Source of the DNA: Stemphylium vesicarium
Lineage: Eukaryota > Ascomycota > Dothideomycetes > Pleosporales > Pleosporaceae
Direction of reading: 5' to 3'
NCBI GenBank assembly: GCA_004380135.1
Contig: QXCR01000003.1
Coordinates: forward strand, 1-64,000
DNA length: 64,000 bases
Part shown: positions 54,705 to 64,000 of the stretch, piece after piece
How the letters are laid out: the number at the start of each line of letters is the position of its first letter
How positions within the stretch are numbered: the stretch's first letter is position 1
The notes under the pieces: generated by a model
Seen by the model: the letters and a program-made list of their open reading frames with translations, nothing else
Databases searched by the model: none
What the model was told of the DNA's origin: nothing
Program-made: the position numbers and the translations under genes

Positions 54705-55550
54705 ATGCCCTGGTTCCCCAAAAAGTACCACGACCCAATCATCGCCGGCATGTGCCTCACACGGGACCGCGCTACCTTCCTGCTAACCCTCTGCGACAAC
54801 CTCGCAAAATCCCTGCACAAACAGCGCGCCTACATCCAAGCCTTCTGCACCGAGAAGAAAGGCCCCAGTTCAATCAGCATCCTAAAGTCAATCCAAGAAC
54901 GGCACAGCCGCATCACCTCACACCTCGCGTCTCTCATCCTGCACATAACCACGTCTACGGAGCCGTGGCTGAAGGAACTCGGCGACGCACAGGCGGCACT
55001 GCAGCGGAAGGTGGTTGTTTGTAACAACGAGTCGAGTTATGATAAGCTGGGGAGAGATAAAGCGGCGCGGAGGTACTGGCCGCTGATCGCCGAAACGTAC
55101 GATGCGGTTGACGTGCTTGTAAGCAGTCTGGAGCAGGAACTCAGCGATGCGGTGGCTGATGATGCGGTATGGATGGAGGACGCGAGGAAAAAACTCGTTC
55201 GACATGGTAGTGTCAAGTCGACCAAAACCCGCACCCAGAAGGCTAGCTTTGATGGGAAGAGTGTTAGGTTCAGGGGGATGGTGGAGGGAAGGGTGTATGG
55301 ACGGGACGATGCACCAAGTCTCGAAACTGAGAGGAAGGCAGCAGGGAAAGCGAGTACTTTGCGCAGAAGCAACGAGTTCGAGGTTAGGTTGACTGATGAT
55401 CGGAAGTTCACGTCGAATAAGTTACACGAACAGGTGCTAGAGAGAAGACGGAGTGAAGAGGCGGCGATGGGGAGCATGGGGCCGGGTGAGCAAATTGGGA
55501 GGCCATATGAGGATGGGATTGTGGAGGCGAGGTGGCCGGTGCCGCTTTGA
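54705..55550 (+). CDS. Unknown protein, 281 residues
   Basis: The open frame has an ATG start (MPWFPKKYHDPIIAGMCLT) and good protein character: predicted helices over residues 15-165 with Trp-containing turns, then a basic, Ser/Arg-rich C-terminal half (KSVRFRGMVEGRVYGRDDAP). There are no membrane segments and no signal peptide. I recognise no domain. A helical bundle of this kind could be a protein-binding module (inference only). It is convergent with the MFS transporter gene. Confidence 0.7.
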   Translation: MPWFPKKYHDPIIAGMCLTRDRATFLLTLCDNLAKSLHKQRAYIQAFCTEKKGPSSISILKSIQERHSRITSHLASLILHITTSTEPWLKELGDAQAALQRKVVVCNNESSYDKLGRDKAARRYWPLIAETYDAVDVLVSSLEQELSDAVADDAVWMEDARKKLVRHGSVKSTKTRTQKASFDGKSVRFRGMVEGRVYGRDDAPSLETERKAAGKASTLRRSNEFEVRLTDDRKFTSNKLHEQVLERRRSEEAAMGSMGPGEQIGRPYEDGIVEARWPVPL

Positions 55551-55797
55551 AGGTCAAGGAGAGGAGGTGGGCTATGTAGTTCCTTGTACTTGGTGTTTAG
55601 AAGGTTATCCACTGCAAATGAAGAGAATTCTTATCTTAGTTGTGCCCTCAGCTTCACGGTGATGTACCAGATGTGAGTGTTCGAGCTTGCGCGAATGATT
55701 ACTCCGTAGTCACCTGTAGAAGGCCGGTCCCTTGTCTTCGGAATCAGTATAGGAGGGTGAACAGGTAGATTGTGAGACTCGATAGTATTAGAAATTT

Positions 55798-57505
55798 TCA
55801 CGCCTTACTCCCTTTTCCAGCGTCTATCCCTTCTGTCGCTTCTTCTTCCTTTTGTATCTTCTTCTTCTCCGCCAACTCTTGCCTCCATTTCATGCCATCC
55901 CTCATGACCCAGAATACAACACCCAATAACGCGACATAGAGCAGAGCGATGAAAGTAAAAGCCCATCCCGGGTTCATAGCATGACACATTGGCAGAATCG
56001 CCGCCGTGCCACCAGCACTCATCAGACACCTCGCGAAATTGACCGCAGCGGTCGCAGCAGCAGGCTTGTCGCGATGCAACTCAATAAGCAAGCCATTGGT
56101 AATGTTAAAAGCCGTCGTAATCCCAAATCCCATGATGAACAACGCGACTTCAGGACCGACAATGTGTGTTCGGAACTGCAGCGTCCAACCAAAGAGAATA
56201 AGACCAAGGATACCTATGATGTGACCGGGGATCAAGATTTGCAGCCGAACGCGCTCGATGGGGAAGTCGCTGAGATCCTGTTGTTTTCCCTTGGTGATGG
56301 TCATACCCATTGCTTTGGCGTAGCGGCGAAAATTCCAATCAACGACTCGACCCATGGTAAGCGACGAGATGAGCGAGGCGACGCCATTGGAAATGTAGCA
56401 AAGACCGATTTGCAGCTCATCGAGACCGTAGGCATCGTAGAACAAGTCGGGAATAGCTGAGATAGTGATCATCATGCCAGTAAAAAAGAGACCGTTGTAG
56501 AGGAGAAGGATACCAGATTCTTTCTCAGCCAGGATGCGAAAGGTGGCCAACGGATTGGGCCAACCCGTCTTTTGCTTCTCTGGTGTTGGTCCAACCAACT
56601 CAGGCGACAATTTGGCAAGCTTTCGCTGCTGGATGCAGCTGATGACGGAGCGATTTACGCCCTGGGGAGGTATAGAGCCATTTCCTACCACCTTCCTGCA
56701 CGTTTCCGGGAATAAGAACACAAACAAGACGAGCAACACGCCAGAAAAGATGGCGAGGAACCAGAATATCGATCGCCATCCGAGATACCGGGCAAGCAGG
56801 CCTCCAATGGTAGGCCCGAAAGCAGGACCCATCAATACGCCGGCCTGCGCATAACCCATGTAGGTGCCTCGTTCAGCCGATGTAGCGATATCGGCGACGA
56901 CCGCCATTGTTAGCGCGATAGCGGCTGTACCACCGACAGCTTGTACCATGCGCAGAATGAGGAGGGCGATGTAGTTGGTTTGCAGTGCGAGACCGATGTT
57001 GCCGATACTGTAGATGATGAAGCATATGATGAATGTCAATCTCCGCCCGCTGTTGTCTGATAGAGTACCCAGAAATGCTGGAGCGATGGCTTGTGCAATC
57101 TGCGAGCGTTAGCCCCTGGTGTGATGGATCGGCAGGAAGATTGCTGTGAGTGTTGCGAAGCCGTCCAGCTCATTGCTTCGCAACAAACTTGGTCAGACAT
57201 ACCATGTACGTTGTGATCGAGATATTGACCTGCGTAGGAGTAATATCCAAGACATCGGAAAGTACGTTCAGCGCCGGAAGGAACATGGACGCGCCAAAAG
57301 GCGATATCAGAGCCGAGACAGATACAAGAGCAATGATCCAAATCTTCATGCCATTGCTAAAGACCGAATACGGTGGTTCGGAAACCTGTCGTTCCAAGTC
57401 GGTTTGCTGTGTACTGCCATTCACATCCGCTTCTTGACTGGCATCTTTCTCGTTGGCAAGATCTTCGTTGTCGTCGCTCATCGTATCCTTGGAGGTGGTG
57501 GCCAT
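55798..57505 (-). CDS. MFS transporter, DHA1/QDR-like, 534 residues, one intron
   Basis: This proton antiporter lies in the plasma membrane. QDR-type relatives export drugs, polyamines or other small cations. Exons are 57203-57505 and 55798-57099. The 103-bp intron (GTATGT.. GCTAAC ..GCAG) joins NISITTYM to IAQAIAPAFLGTLSDNSGRR, the MFS motif between TM2 and TM3. Later signatures are LILRMVQAVGGTAAIAL, GPAFGPTIGGLLARYLGWRSIFWFL and FPETCRKVVGNGS, characteristic of the QDR group. Twelve TM segments are countable. The start at 57505 is the first ATG. A TTG-led extension adds only two codons. Confidence 0.9.
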
Positions 57506-58478
57506 ATCCAAGTCGTTATATCCGAAGCATGTGGGGCGATGCAGTATCCGATCGCGTATTGGCGCCCAGCGGGTTCAAATACGTCCGGGTTAAATTGAAG
57601 ACGAGGAAAGAGAGTGTCTGAGGATGGAGAATGCGAGGCTTCGAGAACTGTTGACCGTATCATGGGGCCACCTCCACCTTTCCAAGGTTAACCAATCCAC
57701 CTACCTGTCCAGCCATAGTGCTAGCGCCGGGCCGTCGAGAGGGTGCCGTACTCCGCGCGATCCTGCTCCACGACGCTGTCAACACCAGCCCATACACAGG
57801 ACCCTATAAACGTGGTGCTGTACGCAGGGATACAGCATCCTGCCGATGTTCACCGATAGCCATACCAGGGGTCGAGAATCGCATCGTCGAGTCGTGCGCA
57901 GACTGTTCGTAAGCTGTGGATGAATAGCTGTGCCGTATTCTTGTGGACCCATGACGCAGGTGATGGGAAGGGTTGACTGCATGAAGGCGTCGGGAGGCGG
58001 GTTCCGGAGATAAGGTCAGAGAGCTATACCCGAGGCGTGTCGGCGCAAACCATGCCGAACTTTGGAGGACGACACCAATTCCTCGGGTTCTGCGTACATG
58101 AGATTGACATGCTAGAGGTCGAGACAAGCTTCTCGTGGTCTAGCTTTGGTCGCGCCAGTCAGAGTGTGATGTCTGGGTGTGTTGTGAGGTGCGACATCGG
58201 CTCGTTGTCCCGATGGTTTCCACTAGGTGTGGACGTTAGCTCGATGTCGTGGCAGGATATCGCACGTGACCGGAATAGAACAGTAGTCTCGGTGCAGAGG
58301 CCAGCTGCTGTGGAAAAAGTGTACATTGATGCCATGCCGACAAACGCCCTCTGAAGAAGTCTATACAACATGCTTGTACCCACTAAGCTACATTCGAAAA
58401 TGCCAATCCAAGAACGCCGCTACCATGCCTTCGTAACATCTACAATCATAATTCGTGGCCTCCAGCGCGATCGTTGCA
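57506..58478. other. Intergenic, about 1 kb
   Basis: This is the promoter side of the MFS gene and the 3' flank of the amidotransferase-like gene. CACGTG occurs at 58263-58268. No gene is supported. A B-box-like GGTTCAAAT at 57572 has no A-box partner. Confidence 0.4.
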
Positions 58479-59576
58479 CTATGCGTACTTGTCATCGTCG
58501 CCGTGAAAGAATCGCAAAACAGCCTTCGCAACCAACAGCCCATCATGCATCCAATCCGCTCTCTCCGCAGCCTCATTCGCATCCTTCTGTGCCACGCTAC
58601 CACTGTCAACCCGCATTTGGAGTTGCCTCTTGACAAGCTTCTCGTCAAACTCCATGTGTCCCTGTGTAGTAAACAGCCTCTTCTGGATATACACTCCCTG
58701 AACGCCTGTATGATCGCTCGTGCCCCAAACATGCACCTTGGTGTCTTTGGGAATCAGGTCGGTTGTATCGGGCGACGGCGGGTTGACGACGAGATCGAGA
58801 TGCATTTGGTGGAGATGGATCTTGGATTCCGTGGCAGGAAGGGCAAAGAGTTCACGACCGATTTTGGAGAGGTAGATCGCCTGGTGTGATAGCTCCCATT
58901 CGCCATTATTCTTGGGTTCTACGGTTGCGCCGAGCGTGCGGCAGAGGATTTGGTGACCGAAGCAGATTCCTGTGAAGCGAATGTCGGGACGGTTTATCCA
59001 TACGTCTGGACTGAGGTTAGTGGTGGCTGTGTATCTAACTGAGAGTTCCTTGTGCATACCCCTGATAAACTGCATCAGCTTCAAGATCCACGGATCGTCG
59101 CCGTGTGCATCCCAACAGCTGCCCGTGATGAGAATGGCGTGTATATCATCTCCAATCTCCTCTGGTTTCGGTATCGCGCCACCTTCCGGTTCAACAACGT
59201 ACTGCATCGCAGTCTCAATACCTAGACTCGGCTCATGCTCGTCTCCAGCTTTTTTGAGGAGTTCGCCGAGCACGACACCAAAAGAGCCGGTCTCCTCCTG
59301 AGTATCGGGGTGTGTCTCATCGGTCTCAAGAACAAGCATGCGCACTTTCTCCGGATGCGATGAGATGAGCGTGCGGTTCTGCGCGATTGGTGGTACCATT
59401 TTTGCAGTAGTCGAGTGGAATTGACGTGTTGGAGATGGAAGGGCTCGTGAAGAAGCCGGCCTCGAAGAAGTAGAAATACTTCGCTGTATACAGGATCCAG
59501 CGGGTCCTTTGGTGATGAATGACGTAGATCGAGAGCTATTTTTCACGAGAGTGACGACGCGCGCAGGTTTGTACAT
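58479..59576 (-). CDS. Class I glutamine amidotransferase-like protein with mitochondrial-type leader, 365 residues
   Basis: The fold is that of the GMP-synthase-type glutaminase. The nucleophile Cys lies in FTGICFGHQILCRTLG, and a late HMEF supplies the His and Glu of the triad. Yeast and fungal relatives of this short type (about 250-300 residues) cleave glutamyl conjugates or have unknown roles. The first about 58 residues from ATG 59576 (MYKPARVVTLVKNSSRSTS...PTRQFHSTTAK) are Arg/Ser/Thr-rich without acids, as in mitochondrial presequences. A second ATG at 59399 (MVPPIAQNRT) would give a cytosolic form. It has one exon. A TTG-led extension upstream is not used. Confidence 0.85.
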   Translation of the reverse strand: MYKPARVVTLVKNSSRSTSFITKGPAGSCIQRSISTSSRPASSRALPSPTRQFHSTTAKMVPPIAQNRTLISSHPEKVRMLVLETDETHPDTQEETGSFGVVLGELLKKAGDEHEPSLGIETAMQYVVEPEGGAIPKPEEIGDDIHAILITGSCWDAHGDDPWILKLMQFIRGMHKELSVRYTATTNLSPDVWINRPDIRFTGICFGHQILCRTLGATVEPKNNGEWELSHQAIYLSKIGRELFALPATESKIHLHQMHLDLVVNPPSPDTTDLIPKDTKVHVWGTSDHTGVQGVYIQKRLFTTQGHMEFDEKLVKRQLQMRVDSGSVAQKDANEAAERADWMHDGLLVAKAVLRFFHGDDDKYA

Positions 59577-59931
59577 AATAAAGCAGAGTCCGAGGAGCAG
59601 GATTTGGATTGACAAGCACGCCGCGCCGTCCAGAGCTGCCTCATGTACGATCTTTGAGCTTCCATCTTGGCGATGTCGTTTTTCAGGACCCTATGACGAG
59701 TTCGCCCTTGACGTCGGCGTGTCGTGGAGACAGACTACAGCACTAGAATGGAAGGTTTAACGTAATAGCCAAGTCTTGGAAAGTTTTTTGTATACCGATT
59801 CTCCGGCGAATCCGGAATAATGCGGCGCTAGTCATGCAGGTACTGAAAATCGCTGTGGCTGTGTGGCTGAGCGTGATAATCTAATTCGTCTATTCATTTC
59901 ATCGACTAATACTCGATCGTGGCGCATACGC
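59577..59931. other. Intergenic, no gene seen
   Basis: The 355 bp lie between the amidotransferase-like start and the 3' end of the threonine aldolase gene. Confidence 0.4.
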
Positions 59932-61303
59932 CTACTCCACGCCCTTACCCTTCAGCTTGAGGTCCTCGGGGTTGTTCGGGGCCTCGGCCTTCTTCCCTGC
60001 CGACTCCTTGCCCGTAAGCACCTCTGTAAAGATCTTTTGCAGCGCTGCAATCGCCTCTTCACCAATCTGGTAATGCACAACGAATCTACCACCGCGCACT
60101 CTTAGGCCGTACTTCTCCGCCAGCTCGATGAAGTTGTTGAGGCAGACATTCGCAGCCTCAAGGTCCAGCCACACCATGTTAGTGTCTACGGGGTACTGTA
60201 GTGTGCCTCCCATATCGGTCCACATCTTTGCGATCCTCTTCGCGTTCTTGTGGGACTGCTCAAGCTTGCCACCGAGGAACGTCTCTTCAATGGCAACGCG
60301 CATTGGGGCAGCGACCACACCAGCTTGTCGCAGACCTCCGCCGATTGACTTTCGGATCCAGCGGCTGCGCTTGATGAATGCCTTTGTGCCGACAAGAACG
60401 CTGCCAATAGGCGCACCGAGGCCCTTGCTGATGCACAAGCTGATACTGTCGAACTCGGCACAGAATTCCTTGAGGGTACCGGCACCTGCAGCTACAGCCT
60501 CCCACAGGCGTGCACCGTCCAGATGCATTGTGATGCCGTTCTCGCGCGCCCAGCCACATATCCGCTTGACTTCGGACAGAGGCATGATGGCACCATTGAG
60601 TGTGTTTTCGAGTGAGATAAGGCGGGTTGGGCAGGCGTGGACATCATCGGAGATGACGGCCCATTTCTTGATGTCTTCCAGTGTGAGGTATCTGCCGTTC
60701 TTTGCGTCGAGGGCCTGCACCATGGCCTGAGATAAGGTGGCTACACCTCCTGCCTCGTAGTTGACAATGTGGCCTCGTCGGTCGACTATCACTGCGTGTG
60801 GGGGTGTGGAGAGATGGGCCCTGAATGCGACCTGGTTGCCCATGGTGCCAGAGAGTACTAGAAGGCCTTCCTCTTTCCCGGTCAAGTCGGCAACGAAGCG
60901 CTCAAGGGAGAGTGTTGTAGGGTCTTCCATGGTGACATCGTCGAGTAGCGAGCACTCTTGGATGGCCTTGAGCATCGACATGGTGGGCGTTGTGTGGACA
61001 TCAGAGCGAAAGTCGAAGGCGGCGGGGTTCTTCTCGCTGCCCCAGGCCGAGCCATTGTGTTCAAAGGAGAGGCTTCTGCTGCTTCTGGCAGTGTAGTGTA
61101 GTAGCTCGCCCATATTGGACCGTGGCGTCGACGTATGTAGGCTGCGTATGGAGGGTTTCGTGGGGCGGGTGATGGGTGTGGTGGCGGATGGATTATTGTG
61201 CCTCAAAGTTCTTGCTACAAATTTGTAAGGTCAATCGCTCAGTGCGTGGATGAGGCCACCCACTGGAGAGGCGTGCCAGCCGATTTAAGTGCGGTCGCGG
61301 CAT
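59932..61303 (-). CDS. L-threonine aldolase (low specificity), 440 residues, with a split N-terminal leader
   Basis: This PLP enzyme cleaves threonine or allo-threonine to glycine and acetaldehyde. Exons are 61264-61303 and 59932-61214. The 49-bp intron (GTGGGT.. GATTGAC ..GTAG) joins a 40-base first exon, MPRPHLNRLARLS, to TRTLRHNNPSATTP. The joined leader (about 48 residues, Arg/Ser/Thr-rich, ending LHTSTPRSNMG) looks like a mitochondrial presequence. Core motifs are FDFRSDVHTTPT, GTMGNQVAFRAHL, HLDGARLWEA, and the PLP-binding Lys in SISLCISKGLGAPIGS. If the small first exon is wrong, translation starts at ATG 61113 (MGELLHYTAR). Confidence 0.85.
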
Positions 61304-62957
61304 TGTAGGGCGTGTCGAAGGTTTCAAAGGGCGCGCGGAGCCGTAGATACGCGAGGGGATTGTTAACACGGAAGACTCTCGGCTCCGATTGGCTGGGGCT
61401 GCGTCTATTCTCCATCCCATTAGGAAGGCGACCACCCACAGTTCATCGTCTTCGTCATCAATCCGAGCACTTGCATACCATTACATACGCATAACCTCAG
61501 CCTTTTTGGCATCGTGTTGTATTCTTTTCCCACCATTAGCCAGCGAGGACTTGTCCATTTGAAAAGTCTTATCTTCAACAATGCGGTACCCAAAGCGACT
61601 GGAATCGGCCCCGTTCAAAGGAGCCACCACGATAAGGACTGCATCATACCCTGGTAGGTGTCTGGTGCTGGAACCATTACCAATTATCTTCCCTTGCTTA
61701 GCACCACAACCACTACAGGTCTTAGCATTGCCATTCCGAAAATTCCCTTGTCTCACCGCTCTACACGCCGGGTTCGGGCCTTGCGGTTAGCAGGGGCACA
61801 GGAGAGCCATGGTGCCGCAAAAAGCACCGCGAGCCATGCAATCATGGTGTATGGTATTGAGATGAGCAGGGCTTAGTTCGCCGTTTTCCCCAGAAGATCG
61901 TCGCGTCTGGGCATTCAGTACCCGCCGTCCAGCTCCACTCGCACAGACTAGCCTTCTATCCTTAGTCCACTGCATGGCATCCTATACTTTCCTACTCGTT
62001 GATTCATCTACTAAGTGACTAAGCGATCTCTCAGACATCCCAGGATGACTCCCTTCTTGCATCTGTCTCGGGCATATCCTACTTTGCTTACATGGACCAG
62101 CTCGACGGCACCCGGAACAAAACGCCGGGATTACACGAAAAGGCATCGTAAAGAACACGCTCAACGTATCTATGACTAGGACTAAGATTCGCAAATGTAA
62201 ACATGTGTATGGGCACATACTAGTCTAGGCTTCGGGTCCGCAAAAGGAGGGGTGAGCCAGAAAGGCGAACCGTCCACCACGTTGCCTCGACCCCAAACGT
62301 CCGCGTATACGAGACCTCTCATATCCATTGTAACACGATGCGGAACCGCTCAGTCGAGGTTGAGCAGATTGGAACTACACAAAATGGAGGGGTCATCAAC
62401 CCCTCTTGAGGCTTTTGAATCGCATCGGTTCCGGGCTTCCTCGCAGGACTACGCATTACTTCGGCGGTTGTCGGAAAGGGGGCGACGTTCAGCTCTTTGT
62501 GGTTTGGCGTTATGGACATCATTGTGATGGGCTAGTTACAGAAGTCTTCGATGGCCTATGGGGAGCCTGTGGCCAAAAGCACTACATGAAATCTCTAAGT
62601 GCTCTCGGCTGTAATCTCTCCTTATTCAACCGCTGCGCACGACACAAAAGGTCAGCATGTGTCTTTTTGACGCACTTCGATCAGGACATCAGAGCGAGTA
62701 CTATTCTCCTTCATCTTTAGATGCTCCATGATCGTCTTGTGGGTATACCCAACTGCTTCACACCATGTCACTGTGTCGTTTGAAGTTACGCAGGTCGACC
62801 AGGAGTATGGAATATTCTGATATTCTAGGCGAAAAACGTGAAAATGAAAGTAAAGTCTCACTTGTCTATAGATGAACTTGCTCACTTCACATGATATAAA
62901 GATGTAGACCGAAAACAAAATCTATACACCGTCACCTACCCTCTACTCTCCCCGTCC
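61304..62957. other. Intergenic, 1.65 kb
   Basis: No supported gene, RNA or repeat was seen. Short frames on both strands lack protein character. Confidence 0.4.
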
Positions 62958-63812
62958 TCACACCGTCCTTAAAACCTTCACGCCCGTCCCCTCAGCCAAA
63001 TCATAAATAGCCCCAACAACACGATCCACATCCATACTCTTAAGTGGAATCCGATGCGCGCCCTCCCACTCCACCAGCGTCGCAGTCCCCTCCTCACAAT
63101 ACTCATCCAGCAACTTCCTATGCAGATGCAGTCCCGGATCCGCCATGCCATGTACATGCAGCGTCGGGCACCTAAGCGTCGCCTCCTCATCTACGTCTTT
63201 GCAAAATTGGAACCCTTCTGAGATGTTCGCCGCGCTGACCAGCGCTTCACTGCGCAGGAGATCCGGGTTGAGATTACTCAGGGGCGCGCGGCCAGCGAGC
63301 AGGATACCAAAGCGCCAATTGATATTATGGAGGCACGTCGGACCCGCTTTAACCTGTTTCCCTTCCTTCTTCGCAACCGCCTGTCTAGCCTGTTGTTCCA
63401 GCAGTAAACTCGCGCTGAGTTTCGCTCCCTGGCTAAATCCCATCAACCCCACCCATTCGCCTGTCCCACCGGCGCGGTCGTCGTCTTCCATTGCCGTGCG
63501 CATCGCGTATCCTATCTCCTCTATACACGTCTCGGCGTCGATGTCGGGGTGCTCGGGGAGCCACCGCAGCCACCGTCGAAACGGCGCGTAATCGCTGTAT
63601 ACCCCGATGATGTCCGAGTGTGGGTCGCAGAAGAAGGGCGCGTCTGCCCAGACGAGGCGGAATGAGTGTTGGAGGTGTCGGATTAGGGAACGCGATTGGG
63701 CTTTGAAGATTGAGGCGTTTACGCCGCCGCCGTGGAGGCAAAGGATGCGTGGGAAGGACGGCGTGTCAGGTTTTACGGGCGGGATTTTGGATATCGGTTG
63801 GGAGGATGGCAT
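62958..63812 (-). CDS. FSH1-type serine hydrolase (DUF341), 284 residues
   Basis: This alpha/beta hydrolase belongs to the family of yeast Fsh1 and of fungal cluster thioesterases such as LovG. Seen motifs are the opening strand RILCLHGGGVNASIF, the substrate-loop text YSDYAPFRRWLRWLPEHP, the nucleophile Ser in GFSQGAKLSASLL, a late Asp in HGMADPG, and the His in EGAHRIP. Length fits the family (about 230-290). The start at 63812 is the first ATG. The frame continues to 63857 only from TTG. There is no backbone synthase nearby, so a housekeeping esterase is as likely as a thioesterase. Confidence 0.88.
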   Translation of the reverse strand: MPSSQPISKIPPVKPDTPSFPRILCLHGGGVNASIFKAQSRSLIRHLQHSFRLVWADAPFFCDPHSDIIGVYSDYAPFRRWLRWLPEHPDIDAETCIEEIGYAMRTAMEDDDRAGGTGEWVGLMGFSQGAKLSASLLLEQQARQAVAKKEGKQVKAGPTCLHNINWRFGILLAGRAPLSNLNPDLLRSEALVSAANISEGFQFCKDVDEEATLRCPTLHVHGMADPGLHLHRKLLDEYCEEGTATLVEWEGAHRIPLKSMDVDRVVGAIYDLAEGTGVKVLRTV

Positions 63813-64000
63813 CTTTGGGCGCGTTTGGGAGGTGTACTGGTTGATTGGAGGTGGCAAGAAAGGGGTGATATCTGCTGTGTGTAGTAATCCTGGGGTTTGG
63901 ATAAACTACAATAACTGTTTATTATCGCGATACAGAGATATGCGAGTCAGATTAGTCCGGTGTAAGAGCGTTGAGAGTAAGCGTCAAATGCGACCGATAA

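Noticed and set aside
35661..57505. Secondary-metabolite gene cluster
   Set aside because: Tailoring, transport and regulator genes are present, but no polyketide, peptide or terpene synthase lies in the window.
57572..57586. B-box-like GGTTCAAAT sequence
   Set aside because: There is no A-box upstream and no tRNA fold.

Overview
The window is nuclear DNA of a filamentous ascomycete, most likely a Dothideomycete and plausibly Pleosporales. The grounds are many short GT..AG introns (about 40 to 110 bp, several with CTAAC or CTGAC branch points), typical Pezizomycotina families (DUF6536, 3CxxC, FSH1, LaeA-like, Zn2Cys6, PRISE), and a block of AT-rich, stop-riddled transposon sequence of the kind produced by repeat-induced point mutation (RIP). 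Coding models below come from reading the sequence and joining frames at visible splice sites. No alignment or database search was run, so family names rest on motif recognition.

Region 1-8.5 kb is nested repeat sequence. A minus-strand Tad1-like LINE (endonuclease and gag-like pieces at 1-1795, continuing at 8322 to about 8497) is interrupted inside ORF1 by a complete but RIP-destroyed Ty3/Gypsy element (1796-8321, two 247-bp LTRs, 5-bp target duplication GTTAA). Next comes a SAM methyltransferase gene (8806-9688, one intron). It lies between two opposed copies of a 33-bp terminal inverted repeat (8672-8704 and 10330-10362), each abutting a TA dinucleotide. A third copy at 10099 marks a 264-bp MITE. 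This 1.7-kb TIR-bounded unit carrying a methyltransferase is the most unusual thing in the window. A gene of unknown function broken by one TGA codon follows (11033-11905).

From 12 kb on the DNA is ordinary gene-rich euchromatin. In order: a PRISE-type reductase; a 1,797-residue Mit1/CHD-like chromatin remodeler divergent from a mitochondrial rRNA ribose methyltransferase (MRM1); a claudin-like four-TM protein; a DUF6536 membrane protein convergent with a BTB-like protein; a C2H2/3CxxC zinc-finger protein; an HMT1-like half ABC transporter; an amino-acid permease divergent from a small TIGR04076 protein; an aldo/keto reductase divergent from a Zn2Cys6 regulator; a secreted GH3 beta-glucosidase; a LaeA-like methyltransferase divergent from an FAD monooxygenase; a zinc alcohol dehydrogenase; an unknown 281-residue protein; a QDR-like MFS transporter; a glutamine-amidotransferase-like protein; an L-threonine aldolase; and an FSH1-type serine hydrolase.

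The genes from 35 to 57 kb (permease, reductase, regulator, glycosidase, methyltransferase, monooxygenase, dehydrogenase, drug transporter) look like accessory metabolism. No polyketide, nonribosomal-peptide or terpene backbone enzyme is present, so no biosynthetic cluster is claimed. No tRNA, rRNA, CRISPR array or viral gene was found.
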